Source of the DNA: Pyxidicoccus caerfyrddinensis
Lineage (GTDB): Bacteria; Myxococcota; Myxococcia; Myxococcales; Myxococcaceae
Length of the DNA stretch: 64,000 nucleotides
Reading direction: 5' to 3'
Assembly: GCF_010894405.1 (NCBI RefSeq)
Contig: NZ_JAAIYA010000002.1
Span: 1-64,000 of the forward strand
Shown here: positions 16,754 through 26,438 of the stretch, in pieces
How the letters are laid out: each line of letters starts with the position of its first letter
How positions within the stretch are numbered: the stretch's first letter is position 1
Translations under genes and position numbers: made by a program
Notes under the pieces: model-generated
Database searches by the model: none
Seen by the model: only the letters and a program-made list of their open reading frames with translations
What the model was told of the DNA's origin: nothing

Positions 16754-17278
16754 ATGAACCTGTCGTTGACCCGTCGCGGCGCCACGGCGCTGCTCCTGCT
16801 GGCCGCTGTCTCCCTCACCACCGCTGGCTGCGCCGGCCACCGCAAGGAGGCCTTCCTCCACGAGAAGTCCCGCGCGCACGTCTACCGCAAGCCCATTGGC
16901 GAGGTGTGGCCCCAGGCCGTGGCCCTGCTGAAGGAGAAGGGCTACTCGTTCCGCGCCGGCAAGGAGGGCTTCGAGGCACAGACCGAGTTCAAGATGGAGG
17001 GCGCCCCGTCCTCCCTGGGCACCACCTACGTGGCCTACCTCGTGCGCGGCGTCCAGAAGGGCCCCGGCCAGTGCTCGCTGGAGTACTGGAAGCGCATCTC
17101 CACCGAGGCGCGCGGCGCCGACAACACCACCGGCCGCGCCAACGAAATCACCGAGGCGGGCCCGCGCACGGACACCGGCAACTTCAACCGCGACGAGGAG
17201 CTGGAGTGGGAGCTCATCCAGCGCGCGGACACCGAGTCCGCCACCGCGCTGAAGGCCGAGGCGGAGAAGATTCAGTAG
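16754..17278 (+). CDS. Small putative lipoprotein
   Basis: The 174-aa product has signal TALLLLAAVSLTTAGCAGH (lipid Cys at about 27). The mature part has a YRKPIGEVWPQAVALLKEKG segment followed by short strands, recalling small outer-membrane lipoproteins such as the BamC/DUF799 type in size, but no family can be assigned. ATG 16754 is set by the signal peptide. It converges with rnz with only 4 bp between stops. Confidence 0.7.
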   Translation: MNLSLTRRGATALLLLAAVSLTTAGCAGHRKEAFLHEKSRAHVYRKPIGEVWPQAVALLKEKGYSFRAGKEGFEAQTEFKMEGAPSSLGTTYVAYLVRGVQKGPGQCSLEYWKRISTEARGADNTTGRANEITEAGPRTDTGNFNRDEELEWELIQRADTESATALKAEAEKIQ

Positions 17279-17282
17279 CGCT

Positions 17283-18206
17283 TCAGTCGCGCAGCGGCAA
17301 TTCGACGGTGAGCCCGTCGAAGGCCACCTCCACCGGCCCCTTGTACTCCTCGCGTGCCTGCGCGAGGAGCTTGCCGGGGTCGGTGTCGTGGCGGCTGGAC
17401 AGGTGGGTGAGCACCAGCCGCCGCACCCCCGCCTCCTTCGCCACGCGCGCCGCCTCGCGCGCCGTGGAGTGGCGCGTCTCCAGCGCCCGCTCCTGCTCGT
17501 CGTCGGAGAAGGTGGACTCGTGGATGAGCAGGTCCGCGTCCTTCGCCGCCTTCACCACCGAGGCGCACGGGCGCGTGTCCCCGGAGATGACCAGCCGGCG
17601 CCCGGAGCGCGCCGCGCCCAGCACGTCCTCCGGCTTCACCTCGCGCCCGTCCGGCAGCGTCACCGGCTCGCCCTTCTGCAGCTTCCCGAAGCTGGGCCCC
17701 TCCGGCACGCCCAGCGCGCGCGCCTTCTCCAGGTTGAAGCGCCCGGGCCGGTCATCCTCCACCAGCGCGTACGCGAGCGCGTTGATGCGGTGGTCCACGC
17801 CCACCGCGTGGATGGCGTAGCCGCCGCGCGGCATGATGTCGCCGTCCTTCACCTCGTGGATTTCGATGGGGAAGGCCAGCGACTCCAGCCCCAGGTGCAC
17901 GGCCTGGTGCAGCAGGCGCTTCGCCGGGGGCGGCCCGTACAGGCGCATGGGCTCGGTGCGGCCCATCATCCCCAGCGTGCGCAAGAAGCCGATGATTCCC
18001 AGGTAGTGGTCCGCGTGGAAGTGCGTGAAGAACACCGCGTCCACGGTGAAGCCGGTGCCGAAGCGCACCATCTGCCGTTGGCTGCCCTCGCCACAGTCGA
18101 AGAGGAGCAGGTCCGCGTCCGCCTTCACCGCGAGCCCGGACAGGTTGCGGTGCAGGGTGGGCTGCGCGGCGGAGGTGCCGAGGAAGGTGAGCCTGAGGAG
18201 GGACAT
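17283..18206 (-). CDS. rnz: Ribonuclease Z
   Basis: The 307-residue metallo-beta-lactamase-fold tRNA 3'-processing endonuclease starts MSLLRLTFLGTSAAQPT and holds NLSGLAVKADADLLLFDCGE, the zinc motif THFHADHYLG (H62, H64, D66, H67), ISGDTRPC and HESTFSD, plus the terminal LTHLSSRH with a metal-binding His. Length and motif order match bacterial RNase Z. ATG 18206 is chosen at the conserved start. It is expected to mature tRNA 3' ends lacking encoded CCA. Confidence 0.93.
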   Translation of the reverse strand: MSLLRLTFLGTSAAQPTLHRNLSGLAVKADADLLLFDCGEGSQRQMVRFGTGFTVDAVFFTHFHADHYLGIIGFLRTLGMMGRTEPMRLYGPPPAKRLLHQAVHLGLESLAFPIEIHEVKDGDIMPRGGYAIHAVGVDHRINALAYALVEDDRPGRFNLEKARALGVPEGPSFGKLQKGEPVTLPDGREVKPEDVLGAARSGRRLVISGDTRPCASVVKAAKDADLLIHESTFSDDEQERALETRHSTAREAARVAKEAGVRRLVLTHLSSRHDTDPGKLLAQAREEYKGPVEVAFDGLTVELPLRD

Positions 18207-18320
18207 GCCGGCGCTTCCCACGCGTGAGAGGACCTCCGTGCGCCAGGGCCGCGGGCGCGAGGCGGCCATTTACCAGGGTTGGACGCCCGCGTGTTATGAG
18301 GCCGCCCCCCTGACAATCGC

Positions 18321-19022
18321 ATGTCTGACTCCCTGACTGTAGGCCCCACCGCAGACCCCCGCCGCGTGCGCACCCAGGACGGCCGCGTCCTCGCCGTGCC
18401 CGACGGCTGGGCCCTGCTCCCCCCCGGAGACGCCGGACTCACCCGCCGCGTGAAGGCCGCCGGCCCCACCTGGACGGTGGTGGAGAAGGTGGGCCGCAAG
18501 CTCTTCTCGCGCGGGGTGTGGGCGCCGGAGGCCCACATCGTCCGGGCCCGCGCGGTGCTCGACGCCGAGCGCGCCACCCCCGCCTACGAGAAGAAGCTGG
18601 CCGCCGGCCGCGAGCGCCGCGCCCGCGAGCAGGAGCAGTACGAGGTGGACTTCGCCAACTCCGTGCTGCGCTTCCTCGCCTTCTCCCCGGCGTGGCTCGC
18701 CCATGCGAAGCGGCTGGCCGTCCTCGTGGCCGCCCACGCCACGCCCGTGGGCAGCGGCACCGTGGCCCGCACCGAGCGGATTCCCATTGAGCGGCGCGCC
18801 GAGGCCGCCGTCATCGCCTGGATGCGCCACCAGACCACCACCTACGACGACATGCGCATCGCCCGCGTGAAGGGCGCCCGCCGCGAGGTGCGCCGCGAGC
18901 TGGCCGAAATCTCCCGCGCCGTGCTGGACCTCCACCGCCGCGACGTCCCCCACGGCCCCAGCGCCTGCCCCCTCTGCACCGCCCTCGTCGCGCCCGTGAA
19001 GCCCCGCCCCGACGGCCCGTGA
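18321..19022 (+). CDS. DUF2293 domain protein
   Basis: The 233-aa protein contains the DUF2293 core AEAAVIAWMRHQTTTYDDM and RIARVKGARREVRRELAE in its C-half, preceded by WAPEAHIVRARAVLDAE and a basic helical stretch. The C-terminus has a CPLC pair that might bind metal. Function is unknown; the short basic domain in this family has been speculated to be nucleic-acid binding, which is inference. ATG 18321 lies 114 bp from the divergent rnz start. Confidence 0.8.
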   Translation: MSDSLTVGPTADPRRVRTQDGRVLAVPDGWALLPPGDAGLTRRVKAAGPTWTVVEKVGRKLFSRGVWAPEAHIVRARAVLDAERATPAYEKKLAAGRERRAREQEQYEVDFANSVLRFLAFSPAWLAHAKRLAVLVAAHATPVGSGTVARTERIPIERRAEAAVIAWMRHQTTTYDDMRIARVKGARREVRRELAEISRAVLDLHRRDVPHGPSACPLCTALVAPVKPRPDGP

Positions 19023-19142
19023 GCGCGAGGTGGGTGTCCGGGAGTCCCCGGGCCTGTGGGGCCAGGACTCCTGGGGACGCACACGCCGCGCGGGCAAGGC
19101 CACCGCTTGCGACTTCACAGCCGGATAAGCCGCGCCGTGTGG

Positions 19143-19189
19143 GTTTCTGACCCGGCGTTCAGCGATATTTGCGTTGTTTCTGACCGGCG
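19143..19189. promoter_or_regulatory. Direct repeats upstream of TetR-RND operon
   Basis: GTTTCTGACCCGGCG (19143-19157) is repeated as GTTTCTGACCGGCG (19176-19189), start-to-start distance 33 bp (about three helical turns). They lie just before the tetR start at 19208, where an autorepressor would act. Confidence 0.5.
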
Positions 19190-19207
19190 GGTTAGTAACG
19201 GCCCGTC

Positions 19208-19981
19208 ATGCCCCGCCCCGCGGACCCTCACGCTCGCAGCGCCCTGGTGGCCGCCGCCCGGGCGGAGTTCGCCCGCAAGGGACTGCGGGGCGCGCGCATC
19301 GAGGACATCACCGCCGCGTGTGGGCTCTCCAAGGGCGCCTTCTACCTGCACTTCCCGTCGAAGGAGGCCCTCTTCGGGGAGGTGGTGGGCGCCTTCCAGG
19401 CGGGGCTGGACGCGCTGAACGCGCGGCGCATGGAGGCCGTTGAGCGCTTCTTCGAGGAGCACGGCGTGCCCGGCCCGAAAGACAGGCAGTCGCGCAGCGA
19501 GCGCTTCCGCCAGCTCATCGAGCTGGAGTCCGCGAGTGATTTGGAGGCCATGGAGTGGGTGTGGGCCCACCGTGACGTCTCGCTGGTGCTGCTCAGCGGC
19601 AGCCAGGGCACGGAGTTCGAGTCGCTCCTGTGGAACGTGACGGACGCGCAGGTGGAGCGCGTGGCCCGGAACTTCCGTCGCCTGCAGGAGGCCGGCGCGG
19701 TGGACCGGGACATGGACCCGCACCTGTTCGGCTCCGTCATCGTCGGCGCGTACCTGCTGCTGTCGAAGCAGATGGCGCGCATGCGCGAGAAGCCAGACCT
19801 GACGGCCTGGGCCCGCACGCTCCAGCGGCTGTGCCAGGAGGGCACCATGCCCCGCGTGGCCGCCCCGGCGGAGGCTCCCGTGCGCGCGTTGTCCGCCCGA
19901 GCCCCCCGTCCTTCATCCCCTTCCACGCGCCGGCCCCGTGCCCGCGCGAAGACCCGTAGCACCTCGAGGAAACCCAAGTGA
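19208..19981 (+). CDS. TetR/AcrR family repressor of the adjacent RND pump
   Basis: The 257-residue protein has a TetR helix-turn-helix domain (ALVAAARAEFARKGLRGARI, EDITAACGLSKGAFYLHFPS, KEALFGEVV) and a ligand-binding helical C-domain; the last 45 residues are a basic Pro/Arg/Ser-rich tail. It is the first gene of a three-gene run with the MFP and RND subunits (GTGA overlap with the MFP gene), which strongly suggests that it represses the pump operon and is released by a transported compound. Direct repeats upstream are candidate operators. Confidence 0.9.
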   Translation: MPRPADPHARSALVAAARAEFARKGLRGARIEDITAACGLSKGAFYLHFPSKEALFGEVVGAFQAGLDALNARRMEAVERFFEEHGVPGPKDRQSRSERFRQLIELESASDLEAMEWVWAHRDVSLVLLSGSQGTEFESLLWNVTDAQVERVARNFRRLQEAGAVDRDMDPHLFGSVIVGAYLLLSKQMARMREKPDLTAWARTLQRLCQEGTMPRVAAPAEAPVRALSARAPRPSSPSTRRPRARAKTRSTSRKPK

Positions 19982-21084
19982 ACTCCACCTGGAAGCCGTC
20001 CGCTCTCCGCGCGCTCGCCGCCTTCGGCCTCGCCGCCGCCGCGCTGTCGCTGTCCGCCTGCCAGAAGGCGGACGCCTCCTCGGCGCCGACGGTGCCCGTC
20101 GCCACGCCCGAGGCCACGCCCGCCGTGAAGGTCGTCGCCGCGCGCACCGTGCAGGCGGCGCCCAGCGAGCAGGTGACGGGCACGCTCTTCCCCGCGCAGG
20201 GGCTGCAGGTGGGCTTCGAGGTGGGCGGCCGGCTCGCCGCGGTGAAGGTGACGAAGGGGCAGGTGGTGAAGAAGGGCGACGTGCTCGCGCAGCTGGACTC
20301 GGAAATCTCCGACGCGCAGGTGGCCGGCGCCGAGGCCGCGGTGGCCGCCGCCGAGGCCGCCGCCGGCATGGCCGCGGACGTGGCCGCGCGCAACGTGAAG
20401 CTCCAGCAGGAGGGCGGGGTGAGTGACTTGCAGAACCGCTCCTCCACCGCCACCGCCGCGCAGGCCCAGGCGCAGGTGCTGGCCGCGAAGGCGCAGCTCG
20501 CCCAGGCCCGCGCCGCGCGGCGCCGGCACGAGCTGCGCGCGCCCTTCGCGGGCACCATCATCGACGCGCCGGAGCAGACGGGCGCCACGGTGGCCCCGGG
20601 CACGCCGCTCTTCACGCTGGAGCACCTGGACACGCTGCTGCTGAAGACGACGGTGGCCGAGTCCATGCGCTCGCGGCTCAAGCCCGGCGTGAAGGTGCGC
20701 GTGGAGTCCATTGGCGCGCGCGCGTCCACGGAGGAGGCGGTGGTGCGCACCGTCCTCCCGTCCGCGGACGCCGCCACCCGCCGCGTGCCGGTGGAGCTGG
20801 CCGTCCCCAACGCGGACGGCCGCTTCGTGGCGCACACGCTGGCGCGCGCGGTGCTGCCCATGGGCGAGTCGCAGTCGGCCCAGGTGGTGCCGGGCACCGC
20901 GCTGTCCTCCAGCAACGGCGACCATGTCTGGGTGGTGACGGGCGGCGAGGTGCGCCGGGTGGACGTGCAGGTGCTGGAGCGGCGTGAGCGCGAGGTGGTG
21001 GTGCTGGCCTCGTCGCCGCTGGAGTCCGTCATCGACTACCCGACGCCGGGCCTCGCGCAGGGCACCCGCGTCTCCGTGAAGTAA
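19978..21084 (+). CDS. RND efflux periplasmic adaptor (MFP) lipoprotein
   Basis: The 368-aa membrane fusion protein has a lipobox ALSLSACQK, a biotinyl-lipoyl-like half-motif VGGRLAAVKVTKGQVVKKGD, an Ala-rich helical hairpin (about 105-180), the second half ELRAPFAGTIIDAPEQTG, then beta-barrel and membrane-proximal domains (TTVAESMRSRLKPGVKVRV). It bridges the inner-membrane RND pump to an outer-membrane channel; no TolC-like gene is adjacent. GTG 19978 overlaps the tetR stop. Confidence 0.92.
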   Translation: MNSTWKPSALRALAAFGLAAAALSLSACQKADASSAPTVPVATPEATPAVKVVAARTVQAAPSEQVTGTLFPAQGLQVGFEVGGRLAAVKVTKGQVVKKGDVLAQLDSEISDAQVAGAEAAVAAAEAAAGMAADVAARNVKLQQEGGVSDLQNRSSTATAAQAQAQVLAAKAQLAQARAARRRHELRAPFAGTIIDAPEQTGATVAPGTPLFTLEHLDTLLLKTTVAESMRSRLKPGVKVRVESIGARASTEEAVVRTVLPSADAATRRVPVELAVPNADGRFVAHTLARAVLPMGESQSAQVVPGTALSSSNGDHVWVVTGGEVRRVDVQVLERREREVVVLASSPLESVIDYPTPGLAQGTRVSVK

Positions 21085-21120
21085 CCGCTCCCTTTCGCAA
21101 GGCCCACCTGGAGCCTCCCC

Positions 21121-24100
21121 ATGCTTCTCAGCGACGTCTCCATCCGCCGGCCCGTCTTCACGGCCATGCTGTCGCTCTGTCTCATCGTCCTGGGCCTCAT
21201 GGGCCTGGGGCGCGTGGGCACGGACCTCTACCCGGACGTGTCCTTCCCGGTGGTCATCGTCAACACCGTCTACAAGGGCGCGGGCCCGGGCGAGATTGAA
21301 ACGCAGGTCATCAAGCCGATTGAGGACGCCGTCGCCGGCATCAGCGGCGTGGACAAGATCCACTCCTTCAGCCGGGAGAACCTGGGCACGGTGGTGGTCC
21401 AGTTCAAGCTGACCGCCCCGTTGGACCGGGCGGTGCAGGACGTGCGCGACAAGGTGGCGGGCATCGCCAACAAGCTGCCCCAGGACGCGGACGCGCCCGT
21501 CATCGGCCGCGTGGACCTGTCCGCCACACCCATCCTCACCTACGCGGTCTCCGCGAACCTGCCCTCGCAGGAGCTGCGCCGGCTCATCGACGACCGCATC
21601 ACCCCCGCGCTCGCGCAGCTGGAGGGCGCCGCGGAGGTGCGCGTCACCGGTGGCGACACGCGCGAGATTCAAATCGACATCGACCTGGACAAGGCGCGCG
21701 CGGCGGGTGTGTCCCCGCTGGCCATTGCCCAGCGCGTGGGCGCGGAGAACCTGGACCTGCCGGCGGGCCGGCTGCAGCTCGGGGCCAGTGAGCTGACGGT
21801 GCGCTCGCTGGGTCAGTTCAAGGACGTGGAGGAGCTTCGCGCGCTGCCGGTGGCGCGCAGCAAGACGGGCGCGCAGGTGCGCCTGGAGGAAATCGCCACC
21901 GTGACGGACGGCGTGGCGGAGCGGCGCACCCTGGCGCGCCTCAACGGCCAGGACGCGGTCATCCTCGAAATCGTGAAGCAGCCGGGCTCCAACACCCTGG
22001 CGGTCAGCGCCGCGGTGAAGAAGGTGATGGCGGGCATGGCGCCCGCGGTGGGCAACAACTTCGCGGCCACGCTGCTCATCGACCAGTCGGTGCTCATCAA
22101 TGCCAATGCCCACGAGGTGTGGATTGCCCTCGTCTTCGGCGGCGCCATGGCGGTGCTCATCATCCTGATGTTCCTGCTGGACGCGCGCGGCACCTTCATC
22201 TCCTCGCTGGCGCTGCCCACCTCCGTCATCGGCACGTTCTTCGTGATGTACGCGCTGGACTACACGCTCAACCAGATGACGCTGCTGGCGCTGTCGTTGG
22301 CCATCGGTCTGCTCATCGACGACGCGGTGGTGGTGCGCGAGGCGATTACGCACCGGCTGGAGCAGGGCGAGGACCCGGTGAGCGCGGCGTCCAAGGGCAC
22401 GCGGGACGTGGGCCTGGCGGTGCTCGCCACCACCATGTCGCTGGTGGCGGTGTTCGTCCCGGTGGCCTTCATGCCCGGCATCGTCGGCCAGTTCTTCAAG
22501 CAGTTCGGCATCACCATCTCCGTGGCGGTGCTCGTCTCGCTGTTCATCTCCTTCACGCTGGACCCGATGCTGTCCGCGCGGCTTGCGAAGGCGCGCGTGC
22601 CGGGCGAGGCGCACCGCGACAACGCGGTGGCCGCGGCGCTGCGCCGCTTCCTGGAGGGCACCGAGCGCGCCTACGAGGGAATCCTGCGCTGGGTGCTCGC
22701 GCACAAGTGGGCCACGGCGGGGCTCACCGTGCTGGCGCTGGTGCTGTCCTTCGGCGCGGCGAGCCGGCTGGGCGTGGAGTTCATGTCCCCGGAGGACCGC
22801 TCGCAGTTCCTCGTGGACCTGACGCTGCCGGACTCGGCCAACCTGCTGGAGACGCAGGCGCGCACCGCGGAGGCGGAGGCGCTGCTCAAGGGCATCCCCG
22901 AGGTGGTGGACATCTACGCCATCGTCGGCATCAACGGCGATGTGAACAAGTCCCGCCTGCGGGTGCTCACGGTGGGCAAGGACGCGCGTGAGCGAGGCAT
23001 CCAGACGCTCAAGGAGGAGGCCCGCGCGCTGCTGGCGCCGGCGCTGGTGGCCACGCGGGTCAACCTGAGCGACCCGCCGATGCTGGAGGGCCTGGGCGAC
23101 TACTACCCCATCATGGTGCGGATTACGGGCCCGGACATTCCGCGCGTCACCCAGGAGGCCGAGCGCATCGCCGGCATCCTCCGCGAGCTGCCCGGCACGG
23201 CGGACGTGCGGGTGGAGGCGAACCCGCCGAAGCCGGAGATGCAGGTGCACATCGACCGCGCGCGGGCGAGCGACGCGGACGTGAATGCGGCGGGGCTGGC
23301 CACGCAGCTGCGGCTGGCCATCAGCGGTGACGTGGTGGCGAAGCTGCGCGAGGGCACGACGGAGACGGACATCCGCGTGCGCCTGGCGGAGAAGGACCGC
23401 GCCACGCCCGAGCGCGTGAGCCAGCTGGAGGTGTACACGCCGCAGGGCCTGCGGCCGGTGTCGGACCTGGCGGATGTGGCGCTGCGGGACGGGCCGAGCG
23501 TCATCGAGCACGACAACCGCGAGCGGCAGATTGCCGTCTACGCGCAGCTGGGCAAGGGCGCGGCGCTGGGTGACATCGCGAAGGCGCTGAAGGCGCGCGT
23601 GGCGGCGCAGCCGCTGCCGCCGGGGTACGCCATCCGCTACGACGGGCAGATGAAGAACCTGGACGAGCAGAACGACGCGTTCGGCCTGGCCTTCGGCCTG
23701 GCGTTCGTCTTCATCTACATGGTGCTGGCCAGCCAGTTCGAGTCCTTCAAGCACCCGTTCACCATCATGGTGTCGCTGCCGCTGGCGCTGGTGGGCGCGC
23801 TGCTGGCGCTGGTGGTGACGGGCTACAACCTGTCGATGGGCGCGATGATTGGCATCATCCTGCTGATGGGTCTGGTGACGAAGAACGCCATCCTCCTCAT
23901 CGATGGTGCGCTGCAGCACCTGCGCGAGGGCGACACGGTGGACCAGGCGCTGCTGAAGGCGGGCCCGCGCCGGCTGCGGCCCATCCTGATGACGAGCGCG
24001 GCCATGGCGATTGGCATGGTGCCCACGGCGGTGGGCAAGGGCGTGGGCTCGGAGTTCCGCGCGCCCATGGCGATTGCGGTGATTGGCGGCGTGATTACGT

Positions 24101-24237
24101 CCACGTTCCTCACGCTGCTGGTGGTGCCGGTGGTGTTCGCGGGCATGGAGCGGATTGGCTTCCGCCGCCGTGTCACGCAGACGCCGGCCGTGCCCTCCGT
24201 GCCCGCGGTGGAGCAGGGGCCGGGTAGGGCGGCCTGA
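21121..24237 (+). CDS. RND efflux permease (AcrB/MdtB-like)
   Basis: The 1038-residue inner-membrane proton-driven exporter has full family length. It starts [19 protein letters not shown], has large periplasmic loops after TM1 and TM7, and the TM4 proton-relay pair DD in [17 protein letters not shown]. The second half repeats the pattern ([43 protein letters not shown]). Operon position after tetR and MFP predicts drug or metabolite efflux; the substrate is unknown. A strong hairpin follows the stop. Confidence 0.95.
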   Translation: MLLSDVSIRRPVFTAMLSLCLIVLGLMGLGRVGTDLYPDVSFPVVIVNTVYKGAGPGEIETQVIKPIEDAVAGISGVDKIHSFSRENLGTVVVQFKLTAPLDRAVQDVRDKVAGIANKLPQDADAPVIGRVDLSATPILTYAVSANLPSQELRRLIDDRITPALAQLEGAAEVRVTGGDTREIQIDIDLDKARAAGVSPLAIAQRVGAENLDLPAGRLQLGASELTVRSLGQFKDVEELRALPVARSKTGAQVRLEEIATVTDGVAERRTLARLNGQDAVILEIVKQPGSNTLAVSAAVKKVMAGMAPAVGNNFAATLLIDQSVLINANAHEVWIALVFGGAMAVLIILMFLLDARGTFISSLALPTSVIGTFFVMYALDYTLNQMTLLALSLAIGLLIDDAVVVREAITHRLEQGEDPVSAASKGTRDVGLAVLATTMSLVAVFVPVAFMPGIVGQFFKQFGITISVAVLVSLFISFTLDPMLSARLAKARVPGEAHRDNAVAAALRRFLEGTERAYEGILRWVLAHKWATAGLTVLALVLSFGAASRLGVEFMSPEDRSQFLVDLTLPDSANLLETQARTAEAEALLKGIPEVVDIYAIVGINGDVNKSRLRVLTVGKDARERGIQTLKEEARALLAPALVATRVNLSDPPMLEGLGDYYPIMVRITGPDIPRVTQEAERIAGILRELPGTADVRVEANPPKPEMQVHIDRARASDADVNAAGLATQLRLAISGDVVAKLREGTTETDIRVRLAEKDRATPERVSQLEVYTPQGLRPVSDLADVALRDGPSVIEHDNRERQIAVYAQLGKGAALGDIAKALKARVAAQPLPPGYAIRYDGQMKNLDEQNDAFGLAFGLAFVFIYMVLASQFESFKHPFTIMVSLPLALVGALLALVVTGYNLSMGAMIGIILLMGLVTKNAILLIDGALQHLREGDTVDQALLKAGPRRLRPILMTSAAMAIGMVPTAVGKGVGSEFRAPMAIAVIGGVITSTFLTLLVVPVVFAGMERIGFRRRVTQTPAVPSVPAVEQGPGRAA

Positions 24238-24246
24238 AGAAACCTC

Positions 24247-24273
24247 GGGCCCGCGGCTTCAGGCCGCGGGCCC
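24247..24273. terminator. Bidirectional hairpin terminator
   Basis: A perfect 11-bp stem GGGCCCGCGGC / GCCGCGGGCCC with a 5-base loop lies between the convergent RND permease (stop 24237) and the lipoprotein gene (stop 24281). Confidence 0.65.
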
Positions 24274-24280
24274 GGTGCGC

Positions 24281-24844
24281 TCAGGGGCCGGGTTCGGAAC
24301 TCTCTGGCGGAGGCGTGGGGGCGGGGAGCGGAGCTGGCTGCTGGGCGGGTGCTGGCGTCTCGCCTTGTGTTTCCTGGGGCTGGCCGGCGCTCGGTGGTGC
24401 CTGCTCGGGAGTGGGTGGGTTCGGAGGGCTTGATGGCGCTGGAGCCTCGCCCTCTCCCGGTAGAGCCTCCGCGACCACTTCACCTTGAGGCGTGACTGCG
24501 TACTCGTACCACCAGTCGAGTACCCGCCCGCTCGGGCCTCCGCAGCGGTCGAAGCGTTGCTCGAGGACGACGAAGTACAGGCCTGATGGCGGGTGCTTGA
24601 AGACGACGGCATTCAAGCCTTGCTCGGGACTAGAACAGCCCCTGAACAGGCGTGGGTCTGTATTGGTCTTGAGTAGCTCACGGATGGCGGCCGCCGCCGC
24701 GAGCGCGGCCCCTGCCTCCATGGAGGGCGCAACGAGATGCGTCGAAGCCTCATCGGGCCACTCAATCTGCCTTCGGCTTGACGAGTGCAGGTGGCATCCC
24801 GTGAGCGTTCCGATGAGGAGCGCCAGCGCTTTGTGTCGCCACAT
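24281..24844 (-). CDS. Pro-rich putative lipoprotein
   Basis: The 187-aa product has a signal with LIGTLTGCHLHSS (lipid Cys 17), a middle domain (RELLKTNTDPRLFRGCSSPE, GLYFVVLEQRFDRCGG) with two cysteines, and a 55-residue Pro/Ala/Gln tail, likely disordered. It lies 9 bp after the JAMM-like lipoprotein gene, so the two form an operon. No family recognised. Confidence 0.7.
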   Translation of the reverse strand: MWRHKALALLIGTLTGCHLHSSSRRQIEWPDEASTHLVAPSMEAGAALAAAAAIRELLKTNTDPRLFRGCSSPEQGLNAVVFKHPPSGLYFVVLEQRFDRCGGPSGRVLDWWYEYAVTPQGEVVAEALPGEGEAPAPSSPPNPPTPEQAPPSAGQPQETQGETPAPAQQPAPLPAPTPPPESSEPGP

Positions 24845-24853
24845 GTCAGTCGC

Positions 24854-25600
24854 CTACTCCCTCAACAGCGGTAGAGGTTCGGTACTGCAGCGCGGCGTGC
24901 GACTCCGGCTGTTACTGCGAGGCGCACAGGTTCCGAGAGTGACCCAGCCGGCCCTGGCATTGCTCCACTGCTGGACCTCACCCGTTGAAAAATAGCGCAG
25001 GAAGAGGCGGGTGCCGTCCTGCCGCTCCGCGACGATGGCCGAGGCCATTTCAATGGCCGTGTGTCCGTAAAGGGCGGGCGCGGGGTTGCCTGGCACCAGA
25101 CGAACCGAGGCCATGGCGACATAGGGTTTGAAGACGTCCGTTGGCCATGCCGCGAGGTCGTTGGATGACGGCGGCGCGCCACACGGATGATTGTGGACGT
25201 ACCCCACCACCCATACCTTCGAAGTGGGATGGTCCTCATCCTTCACCTCGAAAAACGGGGTGCATGAGCTGTGGTCGCTGCTGACAGGCTCGCTCACCCG
25301 CCAGGACAGTGAGCCGCGCTCGCCCGCGACGTAAACGGTCGAGCAGTACTCCGTGGAGAGCCCTGCGATGGGCCGTTGCGTCAGTGGGTCACACACCCTG
25401 GCGCCAGGGCGCTTGAGGAGCGCGTCCGCCACGTCACGAAGTAGCGCGATGGGGATGGAGCTATCTCCCGAGATCATTTCGACGGCGGGAACCTCTGACC
25501 ATGGCCCCCGTGTCATGGTTGCGTCTCGCGCCGTGGTGTTGGGCGGAGGCGTGGTGGCACACCCTCCAGTGAGAAGCAGCAGCGGAACCACACGCTTCAT
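24854..25600 (-). CDS. Lipoprotein with a JAMM/RadC-like metal motif
   Basis: The 248-residue protein has signal MKRVVPLLLLTGGCATT (lipid Cys 14). Residues 128-150 read KVWVVGYVHNHPCGAPPSS then ND: H136, H138, S145/146 and D148 resemble the JAMM/MPN+ signature H-x-H-P-x(n)-S-x-x-D, closest to the RadC form HNHPSG, but one residue shorter. JAMM proteins are zinc isopeptidases or related hydrolases. An exported lipidated version is unusual; it may act on cell-envelope material. ATG 25600 follows GGAGAC. Cotranscribed with the lipoprotein at 24281. Confidence 0.7.
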   Translation of the reverse strand: MKRVVPLLLLTGGCATTPPPNTTARDATMTRGPWSEVPAVEMISGDSSIPIALLRDVADALLKRPGARVCDPLTQRPIAGLSTEYCSTVYVAGERGSLSWRVSEPVSSDHSSCTPFFEVKDEDHPTSKVWVVGYVHNHPCGAPPSSNDLAAWPTDVFKPYVAMASVRLVPGNPAPALYGHTAIEMASAIVAERQDGTRLFLRYFSTGEVQQWSNARAGWVTLGTCAPRSNSRSRTPRCSTEPLPLLRE

Positions 25601-25631
25601 GGACGTCTCCAGTCCCATGATGGAAGACGCC

Positions 25632-26384
25632 TCACCTCACCGCGTACAGCGGCGTCATCGCGTCGATGATGGTGTGCATGAGGCGCTGGCCGTCGGGCGT
25701 GTCCGGGCACAGCCCTCCCCAGACGAGCGTGAGGCGCTCGGCCACGGGGCGCCAGTACATGCGCCCGCGCATGCGCACCGGCTCATAGCTCTCGCGCCCA
25801 CCGGCGAGGTAGTCCTCCTCCGGCACGCCGAACACCGCGTAGTACGTGAGGTCCGGCGCCTCGGCGTCCTCCACCCGGTGCAACCCGCTGGGGATGAGGC
25901 AGGCCACGTCCGCCGTGTGCCATGGACCCTCGCGCCCCGGCGCCACCTCCAGCACCTCGAAGCACATCCGCGAGGCGGGACAGCCCAGCTCCCCCGCCGT
26001 GAGGAAGTTGTAGTCGAGTTGCGGCACCTCCAGCATCTCGTCCACGTCCGGGCGGCCGTCGCGCTTGAAGCCCCACGGGCTCCCGTTGCGCTTGTACGAG
26101 CGCACGCCGTACGCGCCGTAGAAGACGTTGTACCAGGGGCTGTGCGGGTTGAAGTACTCCGAGCAGCCCACGCCCGACGGGAAGTCGCCGATGGTGAAGG
26201 CCACCAGCAAGTCCATCGGCCGCTTCGTGTCGAACGCCAGGAAGGGCTCGTGCGCCACCGCGCCAATAGAGCCCGGAATGGCAGGCACCGGCGTCGCCAG
26301 GCCCGCCTCCTCCAGGAAGTTCTTCTTCCCCGGCAGCGGCGTGGCGTTCATGGCCATGATGGCCAGTTGTCGTTGCAGTCCCAT
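25632..26384 (-). CDS. Uncharacterised soluble protein
   Basis: The 250-aa protein from ATG 26384 (GGAGGGGGAA upstream) has no signal peptide or membrane segment. Notable segments are KRPMDLLVAFTIGDFPSGVG, CSEYFNPHSPWYNVFYGAYG and MYWRPVAERLTLVWGG. The composition is globular and aromatic-rich. I recognise no family. It is divergent from the DUF2378 gene across 54 bp, so they may share regulation. Confidence 0.65.
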   Translation of the reverse strand: MGLQRQLAIMAMNATPLPGKKNFLEEAGLATPVPAIPGSIGAVAHEPFLAFDTKRPMDLLVAFTIGDFPSGVGCSEYFNPHSPWYNVFYGAYGVRSYKRNGSPWGFKRDGRPDVDEMLEVPQLDYNFLTAGELGCPASRMCFEVLEVAPGREGPWHTADVACLIPSGLHRVEDAEAPDLTYYAVFGVPEEDYLAGGRESYEPVRMRGRMYWRPVAERLTLVWGGLCPDTPDGQRLMHTIIDAMTPLYAVR

Positions 26385-26438
26385 GGGATTCGTTCCCCCT
26401 CCCCGCACAATCCTACCGGACCGGGGTAGACTCCGAGC

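Noticed and set aside
19342-23919. A 1525-codon open frame opposite the efflux permease
   Set aside because: It is antisense to clear RND and MFP genes; long antisense frames are expected with GC-rich third positions. Its translation is Arg/His-rich without domains.
24281-25600. Horizontally acquired island around the JAMM-like lipoprotein
   Set aside because: GC content drops slightly, but there are no tRNA, integrase or repeat borders.
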